Below are positions 1 to 7,673 of a DNA stretch of 64,000 nt, piece by piece (position 1 is the first letter of the stretch; each line of letters starts with the position of its first letter). The position numbers and the translations under genes were made by a program. This DNA comes from Paenibacillus wynnii (lineage in GTDB: Bacteria; Bacillota; Bacilli; Paenibacillales; Paenibacillaceae): positions 1,240,001-1,304,000 of the forward strand of contig NZ_JQCR01000002.1 in the NCBI RefSeq assembly GCF_000757885.1, given 5' to 3'. The notes beneath the pieces are model-generated. The model saw only the letters and a list, made by a program, of their open reading frames with translations. It was not told the origin of the DNA and searched no databases.

Positions 1-792
1 TTCGATAGAAATACCGGGGTTATTGAACAAGGAGAAAAGCTGAAATTTTTCGAGTTCTTATCTCAATATCTTGAATCGAAGGACATTACCTCTATGCTGT
101 GGGATAACGGCCAGCATTTCAACCGTCTAACCTACAAGTGGTCCGACCCTGAGTTGTACAACGTTATAATGGCAAGCCTTAAGGGCAGATCCGCAAATGC
201 TGAATCCGACCTCGTCTACCTGACCAAGGGTGCCCAGATTCAGGATACTGCTGTTAAGCTGAATTTGAATGGCAATAAGCTGACCGTCCTTCGCATAAAA
301 GACGGAAAGACTCTTCATAAGGGCAAAGACTATGAATTGAATGGTGAGGTTCTGACCCTCAAGGCGAGTCTGCTTAACCAACTTACTGCATCAGGTCAAC
401 TAGGCGTGAATGCCGTATTAACGGCCGATTTCAATAAAGGTACGGACTGGAACTTCAAAGTCATCGTATCAGAACCACCCGTGATGAGTAACACAACAGG
501 CACAACCGCTTCCTTCGCGGTTCCAACGGCCTTTAATGGAGATCAGCTCGCCACCATGGTGGCTGTTTATGCAGCAGGTGGGAATGCAGGTCCACAAAAC
601 TGGACGGCCTTTAAGGAATTTGGGTACACCTTTGAGCCTTCCTATGCTACGAATGAAATCAAACTGCTTCCTAACTTCTGGAGCGAGGTTAACGACGGTG
701 AGGTCATACTGAAGTTCCATTTCTGGAGCGGTAAGATTGTAACGTATACCATTACTAAGAGTGGAACGAGTATCGTTGGTAAAGCTTTGTAA
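1..792 (+). CDS. GH5 endoglucanase, C-terminal part (X2 and CBM46-like modules)
   Basis: The frame is open from the first base, so the gene starts before the window; 263 residues are visible. Residues 1 to about 60, including LWDNGQHFNR, match the last strands of a GH5 (subfamily 4-like) barrel. Residues about 70-160 look like an X2 immunoglobulin-like module (YLTKGAQIQD, then KLTVLRIKDGKTL and LKGKDYEL-type strands). The last 100 residues resemble a CBM46 beta-sandwich. The order GH5-X2-CBM46 is known from secreted Bacillus endoglucanases that cut beta-1,4-glucan and xyloglucan. The catalytic glutamates lie upstream, so activity cannot be judged here. A strong terminator follows. Confidence 0.85.
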   Translation, partial: FDRNTGVIEQGEKLKFFEFLSQYLESKDITSMLWDNGQHFNRLTYKWSDPELYNVIMASLKGRSANAESDLVYLTKGAQIQDTAVKLNLNGNKLTVLRIKDGKTLHKGKDYELNGEVLTLKASLLNQLTASGQLGVNAVLTADFNKGTDWNFKVIVSEPPVMSNTTGTTASFAVPTAFNGDQLATMVAVYAAGGNAGPQNWTAFKEFGYTFEPSYATNEIKLLPNFWSEVNDGEVILKFHFWSGKIVTYTITKSGTSIVGKAL

Positions 793-830
793 AAATCTTT
801 GTAATAATCTTTTTTATAATTTAGCAGCAT

Positions 831-877
831 AAAAAGCGTTCTTTTGAGGTCCTCACCTTGAAAGAACGCTTTTTTTT
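831..877 (+). terminator. Rho-independent terminator after the endoglucanase
   Basis: A stem (AAAAAGCGTTCTTT paired with AAAGAACGCTTTTT) with a loop of about 14 nt runs into a T tract, 40 nt after the stop codon. Confidence 0.85.
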
Positions 878-961
878 GGATAAACGCAAAAAACACATTC
901 ATTCCACACAATTAACTTATAAAATATATTTATAAATGACCTAAAGGAGCTAATAGCACAT

Positions 962-1474
962 ATGAAAAACATGATTTACAAATACTTGGTGTATGTAATT
1001 TACTTCCTAGGAATTGGGATGACATCCAGCGGAATTGTACTGATGCCTTTTAACGCCGTAAGATATTCCATTATTCTTATTATTGGTTTAAGTTTGTTCC
1101 TGGCAGGATCCATATTTAATGAAATTGTTATTAATCAGCACAAGATGACTGCAGCTGAAAGCGTTAAGCTTATCGCCTTATCTCTAACTCTGGCATTAGG
1201 TATAGGAATGATCAGCGGTGGCATATCCCATTTTAAAGAAAGTCCAATCTATGTGGCCTATCTAATCCCGATGGGTATCGTGATCTCATTTATTAGTTTT
1301 ATACTCAAAAATAATCTCAAGCTGCCTAAAAAGGAACAAATGTTGATGTATTCAGGGGTAGTTGCAGTAGCATCGATTCTCTTTATCATCCTGTTTTTTT
1401 CAGCAAGCAGTTCAAGTATGAATATGACTCCGGGCGGAGATATCTTTAAGAAGATGGATATGGGGCAACATTAA
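962..1474 (+). CDS. Small integral membrane protein, function unknown
   Basis: This encodes 170 residues. The ATG has AAAGGAGC upstream at a normal distance. Four to five hydrophobic segments are visible (roughly residues 8-30, 35-52, 66-88, 92-113, 130-148), with a short polar tail (KKMDMGQH). I do not recognise the family and see no catalytic motif. It is a single-gene unit between two terminators, convergent with the ABC exporter operon. Confidence 0.75.
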   Translation: MKNMIYKYLVYVIYFLGIGMTSSGIVLMPFNAVRYSIILIIGLSLFLAGSIFNEIVINQHKMTAAESVKLIALSLTLALGIGMISGGISHFKESPIYVAYLIPMGIVISFISFILKNNLKLPKKEQMLMYSGVVAVASILFIILFFSASSSSMNMTPGGDIFKKMDMGQH

Positions 1475-1481
1475 AAAAACC

Positions 1482-1530
1482 AAAGGGTGCATTTCCCTCA
1501 CACCGGGACAAGCACCCTTATTTTTTATTT
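1482..1530. terminator. Bidirectional terminator between convergent units
   Basis: AAAGGGTGC (1482-1490) pairs with GCACCCTT (1512-1519). An A-rich left flank and a T-rich right flank let it serve both the plus-strand membrane protein and the minus-strand ABC permease ending at 1529. Confidence 0.75.
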
Positions 1531-2326
1531 ACACATTCAAATCTCTTTTTTTGAAGAACGCATAGGTTACATAGAAAAGCGCAACTATCATCCCTACCGA
1601 CAACACAACGAATACAGGATCCAGCCCTCCGCCGTACATCACATTCTTAGGTTCAAAGTATTTGAACGGCGTAATATATTTCAGACCTTCAAGCTGCTCA
1701 TTTAAATCAATGGCCACCGATAGGATAAACGTAAGTAGAAGAATACCCGTTGCTAACGATCCCGCTGTTTTCGACTTTCTTTTAACCGCGGCAATGGCAG
1801 TCCCGATACTCATGAATACAAGCTGGGCGATGAACAGTCCGAGCATTGTAATGGCAATATCCCCGCTAATCGCTTCCCCGTCACTGTACTGCCCGACTAT
1901 GAGGATGGACGAAATGAGCGTCACCAGATTAAAAATAACAATATTCGTAAGTGCCGCAAGTAGCTTGGAGGTTATGATGCTATTTCTGGAGACCGGCTTT
2001 ACAAATAAAAACTCCGAGGTTTTATCTCTCTCTTCCTTAGAAATGATATTGGCTCCCAGCATAACCGCATGAATCGTAGCCATTAACAACAGATAAAGAT
2101 ATAGCAGCCCATAGTATCCGCTAGCCGTATTTAAATCCAAGTCTCCAATGCCCATTATAGCTTTCAAGGCTTTAGGCATATCTGCCATCAAATCATTCAT
2201 GGATTGTCCAGATGACGACAAACCCGCATATTTACTCATCCCAGAGACAACCATTAACAATATACCTATACTCCAAAAGATTAGAGATTTTCGGTACGTT
2301 TTCATCTCTTTCCAATATATATTCAC
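1529..2326 (-). CDS. ABC-2 type transporter permease (second permease of the operon)
   Basis: This 265-residue protein has about six predicted membrane spans and the ABC-2 layout, with a cytoplasmic stretch (KEERDKTSEFLFVKPVSRNS) typical of this family. It has the same length and organisation as the permease just upstream, suggesting tandem duplication, so the pair probably forms a heterodimer driven by the ATPase at 3146-4033. The gap to that permease is 15 nt, so they are co-transcribed. The substrate is unknown; TetR control suggests export of a drug or lipid-like compound. Confidence 0.85.
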   Translation of the reverse strand: MNIYWKEMKTYRKSLIFWSIGILLMVVSGMSKYAGLSSSGQSMNDLMADMPKALKAIMGIGDLDLNTASGYYGLLYLYLLLMATIHAVMLGANIISKEERDKTSEFLFVKPVSRNSIITSKLLAALTNIVIFNLVTLISSILIVGQYSDGEAISGDIAITMLGLFIAQLVFMSIGTAIAAVKRKSKTAGSLATGILLLTFILSVAIDLNEQLEGLKYITPFKYFEPKNVMYGGGLDPVFVVLSVGMIVALFYVTYAFFKKRDLNV

Positions 2327-2341
2327 GAACGAACCCCTCCT

Positions 2342-3139
2342 TTACACCGAATGGATATCCTTTTTGGAATACACGTAATAACTGGCACCCATCGCAATCG
2401 CAATAAGAACAGCCCCCACAATCAAATACGAGACCTCATAACCTGAATTCTTAAGAATATAAGCTGTATCCACATATTTAAAAGGCGTGAAGTAGCGGAT
2501 GGTTTGTTCGTCAGTGATCCCCCCAAGCGTCCCAATGAAATAGAAGGAGAAAACCGTGGCAAGCGAAACCGTCAACACAGACTTGATCTTCCGGGCCATT
2601 ACTGAGATTACGATGCCTACGGCCAGGAAAATAAGCTGAACGATAAATAACGTAAGACTAAGCAATAGAAACGCCTGTATATTAAAATCTTCTGCCTTGA
2701 CCTGATTCGCCATCATCAGAGCTGCTGCACCATACACGATATTGGTGATGAGCAATGATACGAATGCTGCCAACAGCTTAGCGGTTAAAATCGCAGTACG
2801 CGTAACCGGCTTCGTCAATAAGAAGTCTGCTGTTTTTTCACGTACCTCTTTAGACACAATGGAAACCCCGATATTCATCGCCTGAATGGCTCCGGTAAGA
2901 ACAATAAAGGTTAAAGCATAGCTATAAAACCCCAAAATCGTGAAGAAGTTCTCTAAATCAAGGGATAGAGCTTTTCGGAGGGCCTCCGGGTATCCTTGTA
3001 GCAGTGTGGTCATTTGTTCAGCATCTTTAGAGAAAGAAGGAAACATCGACATGAACATGACCATAATGGCCGTCAAAGAGACCAGCCATATTATTGTAGA
3101 TTTCCGGTAGGCCTTCAATTCGTGCAGAAATATATTCAT
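2342..3139 (-). CDS. ABC-2 type transporter permease (first permease of the operon)
   Basis: This 265-residue paralogue of the permease at 1529-2326 shares the stretch KEVREKTADFLLTKPVTRTA, equivalent to KEERDKTSEFLFVKPVSRNS in the other. Six hydrophobic segments are visible. It starts 6 nt after the ATPase gene, consistent with translational coupling. It is expected to act in the cytoplasmic membrane as half of an ABC exporter. Confidence 0.85.
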   Translation of the reverse strand: MNIFLHELKAYRKSTIIWLVSLTAIMVMFMSMFPSFSKDAEQMTTLLQGYPEALRKALSLDLENFFTILGFYSYALTFIVLTGAIQAMNIGVSIVSKEVREKTADFLLTKPVTRTAILTAKLLAAFVSLLITNIVYGAAALMMANQVKAEDFNIQAFLLLSLTLFIVQLIFLAVGIVISVMARKIKSVLTVSLATVFSFYFIGTLGGITDEQTIRYFTPFKYVDTAYILKNSGYEVSYLIVGAVLIAIAMGASYYVYSKKDIHSV

Positions 3140-3145
3140 AACGTT

Positions 3146-4033
3146 CTAGGCCTCCTTTACATAATAGTGCATAAAGATCTCCTCAAGATCCGGCTCATCA
3201 ATCCACACGTTTGCGATTTCGACGTCTGAAATCTTTTTCATCACCGAATTGAGATTGCCTCTAAACAGGAAGCTAACCGTATCCTTGTTCACCACTAAAT
3301 TGCTCACACCCGCCAAGTTAAAATAATTGTCATCCAAAGCAGCTTTCGTATGAATTTTGAATTTCTTATAGTTGTTTTCCTGCAAGGTGCTAATCTTCTC
3401 GACTGCAACGATCTCCCCTTCTTTAATGATCGCCACCCGGTCACATAAGCGTTGAACCTCCGTGAGAATATGCGATGAAAAGAGTACTGTTGCCCCTTTT
3501 TTATGCTCGGCTTCAAGCAGTTCAAAAAATCTTTGCTGCATAAGCGGGTCTAATCCACTGGTAGGTTCATCGAGGATAATCAGCTTGGGCTCATGAAGGA
3601 GACCTTGAACAATTCCCACCTTCTTTTTATTTCCCAGCGATAAATCATCAATCTTCTTCGTTAGATCCAAATCCATGATTTCTGCGAGTTCCTTAATTCT
3701 TTTCGTGCAATCTTTTTTATAGAAGCTGGCCGAATACTTTAAAAGCTCCATCACCCTCATATTGTCGTAATAGAACACCTCGGAAGGTAAATAGCCGATC
3801 TCTTTCTTAATTTCAGGAGCAAACTCAATACAATCCTTGCCAAAGATCTTGGCGCTTCCGCTGGTTGGGTAAATCAATGACAATAACGTTCTGATGGTAG
3901 TGGACTTTCCCGCGCCGTTTGGGCCGATGAAGCCGAAGATCTCACCCTCTTCCACATTAAAGCTGATGTCTGTAATCCCTCTTGCGTTGCCGTAGGTTTT
4001 GGTTAAATGATTGATTTCGATTACATTCTTCAT
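3146..4033 (-). CDS. ABC transporter ATP-binding protein
   Basis: This 295-residue ATPase has Walker A GPNGAGKST (about residue 37), an LSLGNKKK signature (the degenerate form common in ABC-2 exporters), Walker B LIILDEPTSGLDP and the switch His in SSHILTEV. The last 80 residues form the C-terminal extension common in exporter ATPases. It lies between the TetR gene (21 nt upstream) and the two permeases (6 nt downstream), and powers the exporter. Confidence 0.93.
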   Translation of the reverse strand: MKNVIEINHLTKTYGNARGITDISFNVEEGEIFGFIGPNGAGKSTTIRTLLSLIYPTSGSAKIFGKDCIEFAPEIKKEIGYLPSEVFYYDNMRVMELLKYSASFYKKDCTKRIKELAEIMDLDLTKKIDDLSLGNKKKVGIVQGLLHEPKLIILDEPTSGLDPLMQQRFFELLEAEHKKGATVLFSSHILTEVQRLCDRVAIIKEGEIVAVEKISTLQENNYKKFKIHTKAALDDNYFNLAGVSNLVVNKDTVSFLFRGNLNSVMKKISDVEIANVWIDEPDLEEIFMHYYVKEA

Positions 4034-4054
4034 AGATTGAACCTCCCATTATCC

Positions 4055-4678
4055 CTATTTATAAAAGCCTTGTCTGAGGACCTCACTATAAAACTCCATC
4101 TCTGCTATGAGTTCGTCTATGTTGATTAGCTCCAGTTGAAGGGCATCCAATTTGTTATGATACCGATTGGAGAATCCCTCCATGGTCCAAAAAATAATAT
4201 TAATGGCCCGTTCAACATCAATCCCCTCTTTAAATTTAGAGGTGTCAATATCTCCGAACAGATCCTTATAGCCCTTACTCAAGATCTCTTGCTTCCGGCG
4301 GTCCATGTCGACTTTAACTTCGGCGGCATCCTCCGTAAAGACATTCTTAATGAAATTGAACATCTCCGGGTACTTTTGGTATACCTCGAACTTCAGTCGG
4401 GCAATATCCCGGTATCTTTCGAAAATATCCTTCTCACTCCAGTTAATCTTCTTATGGATCTCCTCCATAAAAATGTCGAGGAAATGATTATGCAGAAACA
4501 GGTATAAATCCTTCTTATTTTTAAAATAGTGAAACAATAAGCCTTTGGAGATCTCCGCTTCTTTGACGATTTCGTTAGTGGATGCATTCTGGTAGCCCTT
4601 TTGCGCGAACTCTTTCAGGGCGGCATTTAATATTCGGTCCTGCTTCTCCGGATTCAGATTTAGAAACTTTGCAAACAA
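4055..4678 (-). CDS. TetR/AcrR family transcriptional regulator of the ABC exporter
   Basis: The N-terminal helix-turn-helix domain reads EKQDRILNAALKEFAQKG followed by STNEIVKEAEISKGLLFHYF; the rest is an all-helical ligand domain. The open frame extends up to 4795, but that stretch contains the promoter and both operators, so it is not coding. The TTG at 4678 (MFAKFLNL) has GGCGGG 9 nt upstream and gives the usual 207 residues; GTG at 4687 is the alternative, but the SD would abut it. It is the first gene of the TetR-ATPase-permease-permease operon and almost certainly autoregulates through the sites at 4702-4753. Confidence 0.9.
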   Translation of the reverse strand: MFAKFLNLNPEKQDRILNAALKEFAQKGYQNASTNEIVKEAEISKGLLFHYFKNKKDLYLFLHNHFLDIFMEEIHKKINWSEKDIFERYRDIARLKFEVYQKYPEMFNFIKNVFTEDAAEVKVDMDRRKQEILSKGYKDLFGDIDTSKFKEGIDVERAINIIFWTMEGFSNRYHNKLDALQLELINIDELIAEMEFYSEVLRQGFYK

Positions 4679-4701
4679 AGAATTCACCCCGCCATATATT
4701 G

Positions 4702-4753
4702 ATTGACTACCTTGGTCAATCTCATTGTAGGCCTGTTGACCAGGGTAGTCAAT
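4702..4753 (-). promoter_or_regulatory. TetR operon promoter with two 19-bp operators
   Basis: Two near-identical 19-bp palindromes lie here: ATTGACTACCTTGGTCAAT (4702-4720) and, on the minus strand, ATTGACTACCCTGGTCAAC (4735-4753). Their centres are 33 bp apart. On the minus strand a sigma-A promoter runs through them: TTGACT (4747-4752), a 17-bp spacer, and TACAAT (4724-4729). One operator covers the -35 box and the other the expected transcription start, a layout expected for steric repression. Confidence 0.85.
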
Positions 4754-4781
4754 ATCTAATATATAAAGGGATTTAAAGCAT

Positions 4782-4809
4782 AAAAAAACCTCCATCGCGG
4801 GAGGTTTTT
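4782..4809 (-). terminator. Terminator of the acyltransferase gene
   Basis: A short hairpin (AAAACCTCC / GGAGGTTTT around a 5-nt loop) has T tracts on the minus strand, 5 nt beyond the acyltransferase stop codon. It insulates that gene from the TetR operon downstream. Confidence 0.8.
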
Positions 4810-4813
4810 GAGT

Positions 4814-5875
4814 CTAGACAGCTACTTTCTGCGCCTTAATAACCGTCTGCTTTCTATCAATTAACGTGAAAATAGGTTTTGTTATTAGTTTTATTACATA
4901 GGACGTTATTATGCACATTGTAATTAACCATAGAAATACTAACAAGGGATGCCTAGGCGCAAACGTCAGATCACGAAATATAGTTCCATAGAAAAACATA
5001 TGTGTTAACCAGATATTTGTGGAATGACTACTGAAGAATTCAAGGACTTTATCCACTACTCGGGACTTATCCTTAAGTATGTAAATGCATATGATAACCA
5101 CCCCGCTTATAGGCGCAATAACAGAGGATTCAACCACGGCATGAAAAAAAACTAAGCCCACCCCCAAGGCAACAAGTAGCGTATTCTTGAATTTAATACG
5201 GCTGCATACTTGATGTAATTTCGTAAATATTTTCTCCTTAGCAAATACTGCACCGGTGATATAAGACAACAGGGATACCCCCAGCATAACCGCTAGATCC
5301 ATGAGGTCAGAAGCCAAGACATTAGATAAAGCTGGAATAATCGGCTTGTAGCGTTGTATATGTGACAATAGGTAAACCAAACCGGAAATCAATATTAACC
5401 CCACAGAAGGATATTTTCGGACCATTTCCACCAATACAGGCGACAGCAATACAAAAAGGATATATACAAGAACGAACCACCATGCGCCGTTATAAGTATT
5501 TTCCAGCCCAATAATATTTAATCCCAGCCTGGCCATGTCAAAAGAAAAAGTCCCTGTGGCTATGCCGATGGGTAAGAAGATGGCCAAGACAATCCATACA
5601 TTAACATATAGCTTTAGAACTCTTTTAAAGTTCTTTCCAAAGCTTAAATCACTGGAATTGTTAAGCATAATGTAGAATTCATATCCCGTCACAAACAAAT
5701 AAATGGTTGGGCATGCATCCCCCATGATACCCAGATAGTAGGTCGCCGGAACACCATTAATCAGGTAGTCGGGTGAATACAGCGTGATATCCTTAGTTGC
5801 AAAAAGGTGAAGAATTACCATGCACAGAATAGCTATCCCTTTCAAAATCGATGTATCCTTCTTGGACAATTCCAT
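4814..5875 (-). CDS. Acyltransferase 3 family membrane protein
   Basis: The ATG at 5875 has GGAGG about 10 nt upstream and gives 353 residues. The open frame continues 99 bp further up without a better ribosome site. About ten hydrophobic segments are visible; the N-terminal region has ILKGIAILCMVILHLF, where the conserved His of the acyltransferase-3 fold (PF01757) sits in the first span. Such proteins acylate sugars, peptidoglycan or exopolysaccharide at the membrane. The partner substrate cannot be named from context; the gene stands alone. Confidence 0.82.
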   Translation of the reverse strand: MELSKKDTSILKGIAILCMVILHLFATKDITLYSPDYLINGVPATYYLGIMGDACPTIYLFVTGYEFYIMLNNSSDLSFGKNFKRVLKLYVNVWIVLAIFLPIGIATGTFSFDMARLGLNIIGLENTYNGAWWFVLVYILFVLLSPVLVEMVRKYPSVGLILISGLVYLLSHIQRYKPIIPALSNVLASDLMDLAVMLGVSLLSYITGAVFAKEKIFTKLHQVCSRIKFKNTLLVALGVGLVFFHAVVESSVIAPISGVVIICIYILKDKSRVVDKVLEFFSSHSTNIWLTHMFFYGTIFRDLTFAPRHPLLVFLWLITMCIITSYVIKLITKPIFTLIDRKQTVIKAQKVAV

Positions 5876-5959
5876 TGGGTTTAACCTCCACAGACTGTTC
5901 TTATTAAATAAACTATCGTTCTTTATAAAGAATAGTATACAGTGGTATGTTTTGCAATA

Positions 5960-6012
5960 ATGAATAAAAAACAAAGGATGCCCCGTAAGCCATTGGCTCT
6001 TGGGACATCCTC
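5960..6012 (-). terminator. Terminator of the YgjP-type peptidase gene
   Basis: AGGATG and CCC on one arm pair with GGG and CATCCT on the other (stem 5975-5983 with 6002-6011). On the minus strand the hairpin is followed by a long T-rich tract. Confidence 0.75.
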
Positions 6013-6019
6013 TATTTAC

Positions 6020-6682
6020 TTAAAGGGTCATTGCCTGACCCTGCCTGGCCAGATAATCCTGCTTCTCTTTGTAATCCGGCATAATACTCCCAACACGCCT
6101 CCAAAAGGATCGGTCATGATTCATATGAAGCAGATGACACAGTTCATGAATAATGACATAATCGATCACCTCAAGGGGAGCCATGGCCAGACGATAATTG
6201 AAGGTAAGCTTTTTATCCGAGCTGCAGCTCCCCCACTTGGTTCTGGATTCTACAATCTCGATTGATTTCGGCTTTACTCTTAACTCCGTTTGATATCTTT
6301 GGATTCGCTGTCCTACAATCTTCTTACAGCTGGCGAAATAGAACTTTTTGAGGTTTTTCTTTAGCTCCTCTTCGCCTAACTCCCCGATCTGTATTAATTC
6401 ATGCAGGAAATATTCTTTTCCAAGATGAAGGAACTTCCCCTCCTCTTGATACTCTCTTGCCTTAGGAATTTCTCTGGACTTGTCAATGGATTGTAATTTC
6501 TCCATTATCAATTTACCATTCTGTTTCACTGCGCTTGTAATGATCTCTTCACTCGTATCCTTCGGAGCTTTAACCGTTATCAGACCTATCGAGTCTATAT
6601 GAAGGGATAATTTCTTTCGCTTTCCATATTGAACGTTGAACTCTATGATTTGATTCTCAAATTCGATTTTCATTGTCACCAT
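6020..6682 (-). CDS. YgjP-like (SprT-related) zinc metallopeptidase domain protein
   Basis: The zinc-binding motif HELCHLLHMNH, preceded by TKWGSCSSDKKLTFNYRL and followed by FWRRV, is the signature of the YgjP/DUF45 family. The protein has 220 residues, a normal length for it. The N terminus is a beta-rich region. It is likely cytoplasmic. The exact start is uncertain: MVTMKIEF offers the first or fourth codon. The gene stands alone with its own terminator. Confidence 0.88.
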   Translation of the reverse strand: MVTMKIEFENQIIEFNVQYGKRKKLSLHIDSIGLITVKAPKDTSEEIITSAVKQNGKLIMEKLQSIDKSREIPKAREYQEEGKFLHLGKEYFLHELIQIGELGEEELKKNLKKFYFASCKKIVGQRIQRYQTELRVKPKSIEIVESRTKWGSCSSDKKLTFNYRLAMAPLEVIDYVIIHELCHLLHMNHDRSFWRRVGSIMPDYKEKQDYLARQGQAMTL

Positions 6683-6803
6683 CGATTCTCATTATTTGAA
6701 ACAAGCCGCTACGGGTTCGGAGGGTTCTTGCGATCGCTGTTAAAGGCGAACACTGCCGTTTCTCCAGAATCCCTCCGACCCTCCGCTCTGTTCGCTCCTA
6801 TAG
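6683..6803. other. GC-richer intergenic stretch, possible interspersed repeat
   Basis: This 120-bp gap is richer in GC than its flanks and is full of CTCCG and TTCGCTCC words, resembling in style the block at 24600-24810. No gene or clean hairpin is seen. Confidence 0.3.
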
Positions 6804-7661
6804 TCAACCTCTGTACAACTCAGGTCTGCGGTCGTAAAAAGGAGCCACAGCACCGTGGGCGCGGTTCTCGCGAAGCAAGGTAAAATCGGCAGTTGCTAGA
6901 AAAAGCATATCCTCATTGACCTCACCGGCCCGAATGACCCCATCTGCAGGAAAAGGGAAGTCGCAAGGCGCGAATAGCCCCGCTTGGCAATATCCCTTAT
7001 CCACTTGGGAACGCTTCTCTGTCAGCTCACCGACCACTCCACTGAGGGCAACGAATAACTGGTTCTCAATGGCGCGTGCCTGGCAGGTGTTCCTTACCCG
7101 GTGATAACCGTATTCTGCTTCCGTATAGGAAGGGCATAGGATTAGTTCCACTCCTTTATCGGCAGCGATTCTGGCTAGCTCGGGAAACTCAATATCGTAG
7201 CAGGTCAAGATGGCGAGATTACCCCACTTGGTTTCTATAATATTAAGTTCATTGCCGGGAACAAGCTTCCATTCTATCCGCTCTTCCGGCGTCAAATGAA
7301 CCTTGTCCTGTGTCTCCATTCTGCCGTCCGGGAAGAAGAGTGTCGCTTTGTTCACGAACCCACCCTCACCCTTGCAAATATTAGTCCCACCCAATATTAC
7401 GATATTTCCTTTTGCACTTGCTGCCTGAAAAAACTCATGATACGCTCCCGTAAAGCTGTCCAGATAACTACAGGCTTCTTCATAATTCATCGGCGGGACA
7501 ATGGACAGCAGATGGGAGGTTGTGTATTCGGGAAAGACGAGCAGATCGGCCTTGCCTCTCACGGCCTCATCGATTTTGGACTGCAGCCCGGTCCAAAATT
7601 GCTCGGCGGTTTGAATCGGAGTAAGTCCGTACTGCATAACGGCTATAGTAAGTTGTGTCAT
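6804..7661 (-). CDS. Carbon-nitrogen hydrolase (nitrilase superfamily)
   Basis: The 285-residue protein has a complete nitrilase triad: Glu45 in FPEY, Lys120 in DKVHLTPEE and Cys154 in ILTCYDIEFPE. The start has AGAGGACA upstream. It begins 12 nt after the GNAT-nitrilase fusion gene, so the two are co-transcribed, and its sequence is clearly related to the nitrilase half of that fusion. It should hydrolyse an amide or nitrile-like C-N bond; the substrate is not evident. Confidence 0.9.
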   Translation of the reverse strand: MTQLTIAVMQYGLTPIQTAEQFWTGLQSKIDEAVRGKADLLVFPEYTTSHLLSIVPPMNYEEACSYLDSFTGAYHEFFQAASAKGNIVILGGTNICKGEGGFVNKATLFFPDGRMETQDKVHLTPEERIEWKLVPGNELNIIETKWGNLAILTCYDIEFPELARIAADKGVELILCPSYTEAEYGYHRVRNTCQARAIENQLFVALSGVVGELTEKRSQVDKGYCQAGLFAPCDFPFPADGVIRAGEVNEDMLFLATADFTLLRENRAHGAVAPFYDRRPELYRG

Positions 7662-7673
7662 TAGCTGTCCTCT

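Noticed and set aside
4679..4795. N-terminal extension of the TetR protein (up to 39 extra residues)
   Set aside because: This DNA contains the promoter, both operators and the expected transcript start, so it is not translated.
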